33,011 nt of DNA from Bifidobacterium breve (GTDB lineage: Bacteria; Actinomycetota; Acidimicrobiia; Acidimicrobiales; Ilumatobacteraceae), in contig CAMDEC010000011.1 of NCBI GenBank assembly GCA_945893395.1, positions 1 through 33,011 on the forward strand, read 5' to 3'. The notes under the pieces were generated by a model. The model was not told the DNA's origin. It saw nothing but the letters and a program-made list of their open reading frames with translations, and made no database searches. Below are positions 1 to 7,376 of this stretch, one piece after another. Position numbers and translations under genes: made by a program. Numbering within the stretch: the first letter of the stretch is position 1; each line of letters starts with the position of its first letter.

Positions 1-2
1 CC

Positions 3-530
3 GCTGGTCTTGAACAGGTCGTTGAACAACATCGCTTCGAACGCCTCGCCGTCTATCGACCACTCGTTCCAGTGGGTCGCGCTGATGTTGGTTTTCTTCC
101 CGGTGGTCTTGAAGAAAAACTTGATCCATGGATGTCAGCAATTCACGACGCTGTGGTCGCACTCACCGATGATCGCTCGAGCAGCGACGCCCGCGGGCTG
201 ATCGACGACTTAATCGCCCGTGGTCAGTTAACGCTCGAATCGGTCACCTTCTTGCGCGGCCGCAGCCTGCAAGCCCAAATTGTCGTTGTCGACGAAGCCC
301 AGAACCTAGAGCCGACAACTTTGAAGACAATCTTGACCCGAATCGGGGAAGGCACGAAGGTGATTTTCACAGGCGACACCAGTCAGATCGACGCACCCTA
401 CATGGGCGAAACCAACAACGCGCTTGCCGTGTTGGTGCAGGCGTTTGCCGGACAAAGTTGCTTCGGCCACATCACGCTTGAGGCCTGTGAACGCAGTGAA
501 GTCGCCAGTCTGGCTGCCGAACTTCTCTAA
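3..530 (+). CDS. PhoH-family ATPase, C-terminal part (5' end outside window)
   Basis: The reading frame is open from the first bases of the window, so the gene is cut at its 5' end; an ATG at 72 does not exist as a true start and would only remove conserved sequence. The visible 175 residues contain the PhoH/NTPase hallmarks: VPVGRADVGFLPGGLEEK near the start, the Walker B-type VVVDEAQN, and the sensor-like FTGDTSQID. Members of this family with an N-terminal PIN nuclease domain are common in Actinobacteria and are thought to be RNA helicase/RNase proteins. The PIN part, if present, lies outside the window. Family assignment is firm; the exact substrate is unknown. The gene ends 75 bases before whiB, which appears to have its own promoter. 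Confidence 0.9.
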   Translation, partial: AGLEQVVEQHRFERLAVYRPLVPVGRADVGFLPGGLEEKLDPWMSAIHDAVVALTDDRSSSDARGLIDDLIARGQLTLESVTFLRGRSLQAQIVVVDEAQNLEPTTLKTILTRIGEGTKVIFTGDTSQIDAPYMGETNNALAVLVQAFAGQSCFGHITLEACERSEVASLAAELL

Positions 531-592
531 ATCACACATCTGTAATTCAAAATATCTTCGCGCAAAGTTTTACAAACTAATAGTTCACTTAA

Positions 593-598
593 TACTGT
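593..598 (+). promoter_or_regulatory. -10 hexamer for leaderless whiB
   Basis: TACTGT lies 7 bases before ATG 606 and no Shine-Dalgarno is visible. It favours ATG 606 over the in-frame GTG at 597, which lies inside the hexamer. Confidence 0.5.
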
Positions 599-605
599 GC
601 CATTT

Positions 606-992
606 ATGCCTTATAGTCCCGAGGATTCAGGCGTACAACCTGACGAATTTCCTGATCAGCCGCTCAGCGTCGAAGCGCTACAAGCACTCTTGCGACTCAG
701 AGACTGGTGTGACAAGTCGAACTGCAAAGGCAAGCGTCACTTATTTTTTGGGCGAAACTCAGAGCGTCCACAAGCGCGAATCAAGCGCGAGATCAAAGCC
801 TCTTCGATCTGTAAATGCTGTTCGGTCAAATCTGACTGCCGCGAGTTCGCACGCTTAAATCACGAATACGGTTATTGGGGTGGTGAAAACGAAGAACAAC
901 GACACCTTGCGGGATTCAAATTAATCGCCCCGATTGGAATCCGCGCAAAAGTCTTACGCCCCGAGCAAATAAATAATCAAAATGACACCTAA
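606..992 (+). CDS. WhiB-family iron-sulfur transcriptional regulator
   Basis: This is a 128-residue WhiB-like protein. WhiB proteins bind a [4Fe-4S] cluster, usually partner the main sigma factor, and respond to redox state, nitric oxide or development. The cluster ligands are visible: Cys40 (with Cys35 nearby), then Cys69-x2-Cys72-x5-Cys78. They are followed by the family turn GYWGGE and a basic C-terminal tail. An extra Cys71 sits between two ligands. I chose ATG 606 because a TACTGT -10 hexamer lies 7 bases upstream; GTG 597 would add three residues. The sequence does not let me assign a WhiB1-7 subclass. The protein stands alone between a PhoH ATPase and a small hydrolase, and nothing shows what it controls. 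The presence of WhiB itself marks the organism as actinobacterial. Confidence 0.9.
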   Translation: MPYSPEDSGVQPDEFPDQPLSVEALQALLRLRDWCDKSNCKGKRHLFFGRNSERPQARIKREIKASSICKCCSVKSDCREFARLNHEYGYWGGENEEQRHLAGFKLIAPIGIRAKVLRPEQINNQNDT

Positions 993-1042
993 AAGTCGCT
1001 AAACACACTCCACAACGCTCGGGTCGTGCTTCTTGGCGTGTC

Positions 1043-1453
1043 ATGATTGAAGATATGGCATCTGTCGCAAAAGACCCCGACTCACTCGTAACTTCATTTT
1101 TTGAACTCATTCAGGCACATCATCTGACGGCGGCGCTTGACCTAATGTCGCAAGATTGTGAATACGACAACGTGCCGATCACGAAAGTTTTTGGTCGTGC
1201 CGCCATCGAACAAACACTCGGGGGTTTTCTCGCCGAATGTTCGGCCTACGAGTGGATCATCCACCACCAAGTTGCCACCGGCGACCTCGAGCACGGCGTG
1301 GTAATGAACGAACGCACCGACAGATTTCAAATCGATAGCCGTTGGGTTGAACTCGATGTCGCAGGTCTGTTCGTCGTCAGCGACTCTAAAATTGCGCTGT
1401 GGCGCGACTACTTTGACCGTGAAAACTTCGCCAAAGCACTCGCATCCAAATAA
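1043..1453 (+). CDS. Limonene-1,2-epoxide hydrolase-like protein
   Basis: This 136-residue single-domain protein has the cystatin-like alpha+beta fold of limonene-1,2-epoxide hydrolase. That family opens epoxides with a water molecule held by Tyr, Asn and an Asp-Arg-Asp triad. All five residues can be placed here: Tyr41 and Asn43 in EYDNVPI, Arg91 and Asp93 in NERTDRF, and Asp122 in WRDYFD. This corresponds to Tyr53, Asn55, Arg99, Asp101 and Asp132 of the Rhodococcus enzyme. An active epoxide hydrolase is therefore likely, but the substrate is not readable and related SnoaL-type folds do other chemistry. ATG 1043 is the longest start and ATG 1055 is an alternative. No clear ribosome binding site or -10 hexamer precedes either. 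Confidence 0.82.
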   Translation: MIEDMASVAKDPDSLVTSFFELIQAHHLTAALDLMSQDCEYDNVPITKVFGRAAIEQTLGGFLAECSAYEWIIHHQVATGDLEHGVVMNERTDRFQIDSRWVELDVAGLFVVSDSKIALWRDYFDRENFAKALASK

Positions 1454-1485
1454 CCTTCACTGGTAAGACTGCAACATAGGTCGGC

Positions 1486-1491
1486 TAACTT
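1486..1491 (+). promoter_or_regulatory. -10 hexamer for leaderless exonuclease gene
   Basis: TAACTT lies 7 bases before ATG 1499 with no Shine-Dalgarno. The same hexamer occurs at the same distance before the gene at 19019. Confidence 0.5.
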
Positions 1492-1498
1492 TCATTCA

Positions 1499-2089
1499 AT
1501 GCTTGAGTTTCTAAAAAATAAACCGCTTGGCGAGCTCAAGTTCGCGGTTGTCGACACCGAAACTACTGGGCTGTCCGGTACCAACGACCATGTTCTACAA
1601 CTTGGCGTCGTAATTTCACGTAGCGACGGCACAATCGAAGAACAGTACGAGACTTTTGTCAAACGATTCTTCTGGAAACCAGGCCGACTCGGCGCCTACA
1701 AGGTGCACGGCATCAAACGTTCAGACCTGCGCAAAGGCATCAGCCCCCAAGAAATGATAAATCGATTAAATCAACTTCTCGGCGAAACAATTTTCGTTGC
1801 CCACAACGCAAAATTCGACATCGGTTTTCTAAACGGCGAAGCAGACCGCCTCAAAACCAAAATTAATTACAACGGACCGCTTGACACGCTGAAAATGTCG
1901 CGTGCGCTCGACCCAAAACGAGTCAACTCGCACAGACTCAAAGATGTAACAGCGCGTTATGGCGTCGTTGTCACCCGCCCACACGACGCGTTAGCCGATG
2001 CACTTGGCACAGCGCTGGTTTTGCCACATCTTTTTGCCCAGCACAAAATCACCACCACCGAAGAACTGGTATCGCACTTCGGCGCCTAG
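1499..2089 (+). CDS. DEDDh 3'-5' exonuclease (DnaQ/epsilon-like)
   Basis: This 196-residue protein is a stand-alone exonuclease domain of the DnaQ/RNase T superfamily, which removes nucleotides from 3' ends using two metal ions. The acidic motifs are complete: Asp19 and Glu21 in VVDTETTGL, Asp107 in AHNAKFDIGFL, and His162 with Asp167 in RPHDALADA, making it the DEDDh type. The VHGI segment near residue 70 is also typical. No BRCT, UvrC-like or helicase domain is attached, so it may be a proofreading subunit, a repair nuclease or an RNA-trimming enzyme; I cannot decide. It ends one base before the convergent pafC stop, leaving no room for a terminator. Confidence 0.88.
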   Translation: MLEFLKNKPLGELKFAVVDTETTGLSGTNDHVLQLGVVISRSDGTIEEQYETFVKRFFWKPGRLGAYKVHGIKRSDLRKGISPQEMINRLNQLLGETIFVAHNAKFDIGFLNGEADRLKTKINYNGPLDTLKMSRALDPKRVNSHRLKDVTARYGVVVTRPHDALADALGTALVLPHLFAQHKITTTEELVSHFGA

Positions 2090-2090
2090 A

Positions 2091-3170
2091 TCAATTAGCG
2101 CTAGGTGTCGACCTATATCTTGCTAAAACTGCCGTTGCCGTCTCGTTGACAAGGTGTTTATATTCAGCCGGTTTGAGAACTTTCACACCTTTCCCGGCCC
2201 GCAGCAACAATCGACCCAGCCAGTGCTTTGAAGTGATCGACATTCTCAAGTCGACGCTGCCATCTTTGTTGTCGACTCGCGATATATACGGGTAAGACTC
2301 GGCAATCCAGCGAGAAGACTTTTGCACACGCAAAGTGACCTGTTGCAAACTCTCCGAAAACCAGGGCAACTCATCATCGCGTACCTCGCGCAACTGATCA
2401 AATATTTTGGTCCCCGAGATTTTTTCAATTCGATCAACGCGAAAAACTCGATCTTCACCTGATAAGTGATCATCGGCTGCGACATACCATCGACCAGCGT
2501 CTTCAAACACTTTGCGGGCCGTGATCGTTCTCTGAGAGCGTTTCTGCGTCGCTGGTGAGAAATATTCAATTTCCTGGCGCTCACCCGCATTGGCGGCATC
2601 CAAAAGTTCTTTGACGTAACGCGTCTTTGGCAACTGTACCTTTATCGTTTCTGCACCCGAAGGCATCAGCGGTGCAAGTTTGACCAACGCCGAGGCCAGT
2701 GGACCCTTTTTATTTGCGCCTGGTAATTGCATCGCCGTCTGAGCCATCACCGATACGGCAAATAATTCTGCAGTGCTGAGTTTTAGCGGACGCGAAAACA
2801 TCAGCGGAACCTCTGCAATAACCATTCCGTCATCCATGTATACGTCGATCAGCGCATCTGGCGTATACGGCGGAACGCCACACACGGCGGCCATCTGTAA
2901 ATCTTCAACTAGTTCTGCCTCACTCAAGTTGAATTGACGCGCCATCGCCGAAATCTTGATGCGCTTGCGTTGCATTATCCATGGCAACATCACCAGCAGC
3001 CCGCTCACACGCTGCGCTGCGCTGCGTGGCCCGCGCCGCGCTGGTCGCGCCGACTTCTTTGGTGGTTTCTTGCCCGGTTTTTTCCCCGGTTTCTTGACTG
3101 AATTCTTGACTACCTTCTTTTTTACAACAGGCTTGCTCGTTGGTTTTGCTTTCTTTTTTGTCGCCATCAT
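2091..3170 (-). CDS. pafC: PafC-like WYL-domain transcriptional regulator with Lys-rich tail
   Basis: This 359-residue protein pairs with the PafB-like product directly upstream. In mycobacteria PafBC is a two-part activator of the LexA-independent DNA damage response. Residues 1 to about 50 form a Lys/Pro/Arg-rich low-complexity tail (repeated KKPGKKP-type blocks), followed by a helix-turn-helix-like region (about 55-105) and a WYL domain around residues 190-260 with WYVAADDH and RVFRVDRIEKI. The ATG at 3170 overlaps the pafB TGA by four bases (ATGA), so the two are translationally coupled. The basic tail is unusual for the family and may bind nucleic acid. The pup/proteasome genes that usually neighbour pafBC are not in the window. 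I am sure of the family; the PafC name rests on the pair arrangement. Confidence 0.82.
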   Translation of the reverse strand: MMATKKKAKPTSKPVVKKKVVKNSVKKPGKKPGKKPPKKSARPARRGPRSAAQRVSGLLVMLPWIMQRKRIKISAMARQFNLSEAELVEDLQMAAVCGVPPYTPDALIDVYMDDGMVIAEVPLMFSRPLKLSTAELFAVSVMAQTAMQLPGANKKGPLASALVKLAPLMPSGAETIKVQLPKTRYVKELLDAANAGERQEIEYFSPATQKRSQRTITARKVFEDAGRWYVAADDHLSGEDRVFRVDRIEKISGTKIFDQLREVRDDELPWFSESLQQVTLRVQKSSRWIAESYPYISRVDNKDGSVDLRMSITSKHWLGRLLLRAGKGVKVLKPAEYKHLVNETATAVLARYRSTPSAN

Positions 3171-4117
3171 TTACCTGCCGAAAGCTCTTCGAGCCACTGC
3201 ACAACTTGATCACGCATAACTTGTGGCTCGAGTACCTCGGCGCTCTCAACCATCGCAAACAACCACGACCTGAATGCACCCAAATTCGCACAAGGTATTG
3301 AAAACTCAACGCTGCCATCTGACCGATCGCGAATCACAAAACTTTCGCCAAATTCACGCCTGACGCCACCTGCGAGCGCGGCATCAACCAGCACCACTGC
3401 ACTTGTCACTTCGCCGTCACCGGCTGCCAACATCTGCTTTTCGGTGGGTACCGCTGCCGCTACATCGAAATCAACCGGCGTTTTAAATGCTCGGGCCTCA
3501 CCAGCAGCTACTGCACCTTCAATTCGATCGACACGAAACACTCGCTGGTCACGACGCAAGTGGTCAAAGCCGATGATGTACCAAAACCCGCTGCGTGAAA
3601 GCATCCCATACGGATCAACTTGGCGTTTTTCGCCCTTGTAGTTGAAATTCAAAGTCTTGCGTTTCATCACGGCATCAGTGATCGTGCTCATATTCTGATC
3701 TACAAGACCGATATTCACGCTCATCGATGCCTTGCGCATGATCCGCTCGCCGCCGAGTTTCCACAACGCTTCTTCGCCGTGTTGTGCGCCAAGGTGAACC
3801 GTCGCTACAGCCAACTGCAACGCAACGCGCTCTTCATCGGTAAGTCGCAGATCACTCAACTCGTAATTTGAACGGTTGACCCAATATGTAACTTCGCCTG
3901 CGGCATCGCCACCAAGCGTTTTGGTTTCAATAGGAATACCCATTTCGCGCAGCGCCGCTTTGTCGCGTTCGAAAGCCGCTCGAGCAGCCTCGTTGCTATC
4001 GGGATACTGCTTGCCCAATTCTTGTCTTATCTGACGCAAAGTCAGAGGTTTGGCTCGGTCCACAAGCAAGGCGAGTAAATTCATCATCCGCTCTGCCTGA
4101 GAAATTTTCACGGCCAT
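3167..4117 (-). CDS. pafB: PafB-like WYL-domain transcriptional regulator
   Basis: This 316-residue protein has an N-terminal winged helix-turn-helix (about residues 1-60, with LTLRQIRQEL and RDKAALREMGIPI) and a central WYL domain containing FWYIIGFDHLRRDQRVF and RVDRIEG. This is the arrangement of PafB, partner of PafC in the mycobacterial DNA damage activator PafBC. A single-stranded nucleic acid is the proposed ligand of WYL domains. The gene starts at ATG 4117 with a TACGCT hexamer six bases upstream, so the pair is probably transcribed leaderless from there. The end overlaps the next gene by four bases. Alternative: another YafY/DeoR-type WYL regulator pair. Confidence 0.84.
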   Translation of the reverse strand: MAVKISQAERMMNLLALLVDRAKPLTLRQIRQELGKQYPDSNEAARAAFERDKAALREMGIPIETKTLGGDAAGEVTYWVNRSNYELSDLRLTDEERVALQLAVATVHLGAQHGEEALWKLGGERIMRKASMSVNIGLVDQNMSTITDAVMKRKTLNFNYKGEKRQVDPYGMLSRSGFWYIIGFDHLRRDQRVFRVDRIEGAVAAGEARAFKTPVDFDVAAAVPTEKQMLAAGDGEVTSAVVLVDAALAGGVRREFGESFVIRDRSDGSVEFSIPCANLGAFRSWLFAMVESAEVLEPQVMRDQVVQWLEELSAGK

Positions 4118-4123
4118 GGCTCA

Positions 4124-4129
4124 AGCGTA
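4124..4129 (-). promoter_or_regulatory. -10 hexamer for leaderless pafBC
   Basis: On the minus strand TACGCT is followed by six bases and then ATG 4117. Confidence 0.5.
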
Positions 4130-4185
4130 GGTCGCCCGACTAGGCGCACCAAGCAACTCACGATTTTGATGACTTGCTTAAATGA

Positions 4186-5817
4186 CTATTTTTTGCGTCT
4201 CATTTGGCGATACGACTGAATCAATCTTTTGGTCGAAGTGTCATTAACGCCAGATTGACCAATAGAGCTAGTCACTTCTGATTTGTCAACTATCTGATTT
4301 TCAATTTCAAGCGACAAAGTTTTGCCCAATTCAACTCCCCATTGATCAAAACTATTGATCTGGGCAATCACGCCATACACGAACACGCGATGTTCATACA
4401 TCGCAATCAAAGCGCCAAGCGTTCGCGGGGTCAGCGACTTTGCCAGCAATGTCGTAGACGGCCGATTTCCTGGCATCGCGCGGTGAACTTCGATCGAATT
4501 TTCGCCGACTTCATCTCGCGCATCCCCAAACGCCAGCGCCTTGGCCTGGGCCAACATGTTGGCAACTAATGCATCGTGAGAACTGATGTCCACATTTGCC
4601 AGTTGAGCAAAGCCGATGAACTCAACAGGCACCGTTTGACTGCCTTGGTGCAACATTTGCATAAACGCATGCTGTGAGTTCGTGCCAACCCCACCCCAAA
4701 TCACAGGGGCAGTCGCGACGATTGTTGGCGAGCCATCGTGTCGCACCGATTTGCCGTTGCTCTCCATTATCAGTTGCTGCAGATAACTCGGTAATGAACG
4801 CAGCGCTGACGCATAGGTCAATATCGCCTGGCTTGAAAATCGCCGAGTGCCGAAGTTGAAAACATCTATCAGCCCTAAAATCAAAGTTGCATTATCTTCC
4901 GGCAAAGTGTTTTGCATTTGGTCATCGACGCTGCGCATGCCAGCGAGAAACTCGGCAAATACGTCAGAGCCAAATGCGATTATTGGCGCCAAACTCATCG
5001 CTGACGAGATCGAATATCGCCCACCCACCCAAGGCCAAATCTGAAATGAATTGGCCGCAACTACGCCAACTTCTGCGGCTCTCGCAGGGTTGGCTGAAAC
5101 TACGACAAACTGGTCGGCAATCTGATGGTCGTCAGTTTGCACGCCAAGCCCCTTTGCCAACCATCGCGCCGCGATTTGTGCATTTGCCAAAGTCTCGGCG
5201 GTATTGAACGACTTTGAGCTGACAATGAACAATGTCTCGTGTGGCTTGCATTTGGCCAAAGCCAAATTGATTTCGGTTGAGTCAAAGTTGGCGATAAACA
5301 AACACTCAATATCTGGCTCTTGATTCGTCTGCAACGCGTCATAAATCAACGCCGGACCAAGATCGCAGCCACCAATTCCAATATTGACTATTTTCTTGAA
5401 TTTCTTCTCGCTTCGAATCTTTTCGGTAAAAACCTGGATCTTCGATAGCTCGTCGTGCACTTGTCTGACCACATTTTTGCCATCCACGTTGACTACATCT
5501 GTCGACTTGGCGCGCAAAGCAGTATGCAGTGCGGGTTGACTTTCGGTGAAATTAACTTTTGCTCCACTTCGCATTTCGGCAAACTTTTCCAGAACTTTGC
5601 TCTGCTTTGCCAACGCCAACAGGTCTTTCAGCGCCGTTTGATCGATCAACTGCTTGGAGAAATCCACGATAATTTCAGACTGTCCATCACTCAAAGTCTT
5701 TGACAGCATTTGCCCGCGCGACTTATCGCCGTTGAATAGCTGGCTTAAAGAACTGGTTTTTAGCCGCTCGGCGTTGGCCAAAACTTGTTGCCAAACTTCA
5801 AAAGACTCGTTAGCCAT
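4186..5817 (-). CDS. pgi: Glucose-6-phosphate isomerase
   Basis: This 543-residue enzyme interconverts glucose-6-phosphate and fructose-6-phosphate in glycolysis and gluconeogenesis in the cytoplasm. Length and motifs match the large bacterial Pgi class: NIGIGGCDLGP and IVSSKSFNTAETL in the first sugar-phosphate-binding domain, the substrate loop VGGRYSISSAM, HQGSQTVPVEFIGF, and the family signature INSFDQWGVELGK near the C terminus. The gene is monocistronic and divergent from the transporter gene, with only 32 bases between the two start codons. Its own -10 hexamer (TAGCCT) lies seven bases before ATG 5817. Nothing is missing or unusual in the protein. Confidence 0.96.
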   Translation of the reverse strand: MANESFEVWQQVLANAERLKTSSLSQLFNGDKSRGQMLSKTLSDGQSEIIVDFSKQLIDQTALKDLLALAKQSKVLEKFAEMRSGAKVNFTESQPALHTALRAKSTDVVNVDGKNVVRQVHDELSKIQVFTEKIRSEKKFKKIVNIGIGGCDLGPALIYDALQTNQEPDIECLFIANFDSTEINLALAKCKPHETLFIVSSKSFNTAETLANAQIAARWLAKGLGVQTDDHQIADQFVVVSANPARAAEVGVVAANSFQIWPWVGGRYSISSAMSLAPIIAFGSDVFAEFLAGMRSVDDQMQNTLPEDNATLILGLIDVFNFGTRRFSSQAILTYASALRSLPSYLQQLIMESNGKSVRHDGSPTIVATAPVIWGGVGTNSQHAFMQMLHQGSQTVPVEFIGFAQLANVDISSHDALVANMLAQAKALAFGDARDEVGENSIEVHRAMPGNRPSTTLLAKSLTPRTLGALIAMYEHRVFVYGVIAQINSFDQWGVELGKTLSLEIENQIVDKSEVTSSIGQSGVNDTSTKRLIQSYRQMRRKK

Positions 5818-5824
5818 TGAATTA

Positions 5825-5830
5825 AGGCTA
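5825..5830 (-). promoter_or_regulatory. -10 hexamer for leaderless pgi
   Basis: TAGCCT on the minus strand, seven bases before ATG 5817. It is only five bases from the opposite-strand hexamer at 5836-5841. Confidence 0.5.
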
Positions 5831-5835
5831 CTGAC

Positions 5836-5841
5836 TAGGGT
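5836..5841 (+). promoter_or_regulatory. -10 hexamer for the RarD-like transporter gene
   Basis: TAGGGT lies eight bases before GTG 5850. The same stretch (AGGGTGA) could instead act as a Shine-Dalgarno, so this call is weaker. Confidence 0.35.
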
Positions 5842-5849
5842 GAATAGCC

Positions 5850-6731
5850 GTGTCTAGACCCATTGAACGCTCGGGCATCGCCTACGGACTTGGCGCCTAC
5901 ATCACGTGGGGACTTCTAACGATCTATTGGAAGTTCCTCGAAGATTTCAATGCATTCGAACTAATCGGCTGGCGCATTATCACTTCGGCAATAGTTTTGC
6001 TGGCAATTTTGTTGTACAACAAGAATTTACATAACCCATTTACTGCTTTGCAAAATAAACAAATCCGAATTCGCATCATGCTCGCCAGCATCTTGCTGGC
6101 GATCAACTGGACTACATATGTTTGGGCCGTTGTCCACGACCAAGTGCTTGAAACGGCCCTTGGCTATTTCATCGCGCCAATCTTTACGATGATGATCGGC
6201 TTCATCGTTTTGGGCGAACCGATTCGCACGTCTCACCGCTTTGTAATCACTTTGGCGACTGTCGCCATCGCGGTCTTGACATACTCATATGGTCAACCGC
6301 CATGGCGTGCGCTGTTGATCGCTTCTTCTTGGAGCCTCTACGGATATCTGAAAAAACAAGTTCAACTAACGAGCCTCGAAAGCCTTTCGGCCGAGGTGCT
6401 CGCTCTTATCTTGCCGGCACTCGGCATGGTTTGGCTCACATTCGATCGCGCTGACTCAGTCGCGAATACAGCAAGCGTCTACGAATGGGCTCTCGTCTTG
6501 TTGACGGGTTTGATGACTGCGGTCCCGCTGTTGATGTTTGGTGCCGCTTCACGACGCGTGCCCCTGAGCGTGCTCGGTCCGATGCAGTATCTCGTGCCGA
6601 CATTCAATTTCTTGCTCGGCTGGCTGGTCTACAGCGAAGACCTTGATCCACCCAAATTGCTTGGTTTCGCTTTAGTTTGGGTCGGTCTCGTAATATTTTT
6701 CGTCGGCTCACTCAAGTCAGCAAAAAATTAA
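5850..6731 (+). CDS. rarD: RarD-type EamA/DMT-superfamily transporter
   Basis: This 293-residue integral membrane protein has about ten hydrophobic segments in two EamA repeats, as in RarD of the drug/metabolite transporter superfamily. The N-terminal stretch GLGAYITWGLLTIYWK and the later LGPMQYLVPTFNFLLGW are typical of RarD proteins (chloramphenicol-sensitive protein family). Transport substrate is unknown; relatives export amino acids or other small metabolites. It starts with GTG 5850 just outside pgi, sharing a 32-base divergent promoter region. Its 3' end overlaps the convergent tetR gene by four bases. Confidence 0.85.
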   Translation: MSRPIERSGIAYGLGAYITWGLLTIYWKFLEDFNAFELIGWRIITSAIVLLAILLYNKNLHNPFTALQNKQIRIRIMLASILLAINWTTYVWAVVHDQVLETALGYFIAPIFTMMIGFIVLGEPIRTSHRFVITLATVAIAVLTYSYGQPPWRALLIASSWSLYGYLKKQVQLTSLESLSAEVLALILPALGMVWLTFDRADSVANTASVYEWALVLLTGLMTAVPLLMFGAASRRVPLSVLGPMQYLVPTFNFLLGWLVYSEDLDPPKLLGFALVWVGLVIFFVGSLKSAKN

Positions 6732-7354
6732 ACTGAAGTTGAAACCTTAAACGCAACTCCGAGCATCAGAAGTTTCATTGACTTGATCAACTCAGCAGTG
6801 CGGCGTGCGTCTCGATAAACCATATTGAAGCGCGCCAACCCCGACAGCACGACCATCAACATGTCCTCAAGCGACTGCGCCGAAATTTCAGAATTAACTT
6901 CGCCCCGCATCACCGCGTTCTCAGAAAGCGTCAGCAAAATTCGACCAATCTGACCATGTATCGGCAACACTTCTCGCCTTAATTCTGCATTTCTATGTGC
7001 CTCTGACGAAACACTCATCACGAAAGAAACAACCGCCGGCTCACGTACGGTCAAAGCCGCCAAAGCGTCAATCATCGATGAGACATTCTGGTTTATGCTT
7101 CGAGTCTCACTCACCGAGTTCTCGATCGTGTCGCAGACAAGTTGTTGAACGTCGGCAAACACAGCAGCATACATCTGGATTTTTGATGGGAAGTAGTGGT
7201 AAATCGCCGCAGTCGTTATGCCGACAGATTTCGCCAACTTTTTGTTGGTGGTTGCATCAAAACCCTCTACGGCAAATGAGCGTCGTGCTTCGACCAGCAA
7301 TCGGTTTCGCGTATCGGCACCATCGCACGCAGTAGGCCGCCCCAATCTCTTCAT
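6728..7354 (-). CDS. TetR-family transcriptional repressor
   Basis: This 208-residue protein has an N-terminal TetR DNA-binding domain (about residues 12-60), with RNRLLVEARRSFAVEGFDATT and the recognition helix region VGITTAAIYHYFPSK. The remainder is a helical ligand and dimerisation domain without recognisable specificity. The start ATG 7354 is preceded at six bases by TAAGTT, which overlaps a 14-bp perfect palindrome, so the gene is probably autoregulated. It is the last gene of a minus-strand run (glycosyltransferase, L,D-transpeptidase, alpha/beta hydrolase), 17 bases after the hydrolase. The hydrolase substrate or product is a plausible effector, but that is inference. Confidence 0.88.
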   Translation of the reverse strand: MKRLGRPTACDGADTRNRLLVEARRSFAVEGFDATTNKKLAKSVGITTAAIYHYFPSKIQMYAAVFADVQQLVCDTIENSVSETRSINQNVSSMIDALAALTVREPAVVSFVMSVSSEAHRNAELRREVLPIHGQIGRILLTLSENAVMRGEVNSEISAQSLEDMLMVVLSGLARFNMVYRDARRTAELIKSMKLLMLGVAFKVSTSV

Positions 7355-7360
7355 ACAGCA

Positions 7361-7366
7361 AACTTA
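7361..7366 (-). promoter_or_regulatory. -10 hexamer for leaderless tetR
   Basis: TAAGTT on the minus strand, six bases before ATG 7354. It overlaps the palindrome at 7363-7376 by four bases. Confidence 0.5.
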
Positions 7367-7376
7367 GTTAACTAAG
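7363..7376. promoter_or_regulatory. Probable TetR operator (14-bp perfect palindrome)
   Basis: CTTAGTTAACTAAG is identical to its reverse complement over 14 bases. It covers the upstream part of the tetR -10 region and includes the stop codon of the upstream hydrolase (7372-7374). TetR proteins bind such short palindromes as dimers, so autorepression is the natural reading. Confidence 0.6.

Noticed and set aside
72-530. ATG 72 as the start of the PhoH-like gene.
   Set aside because: The position is an internal alternative start (GTG) only; conserved PhoH sequence continues upstream to the window edge.
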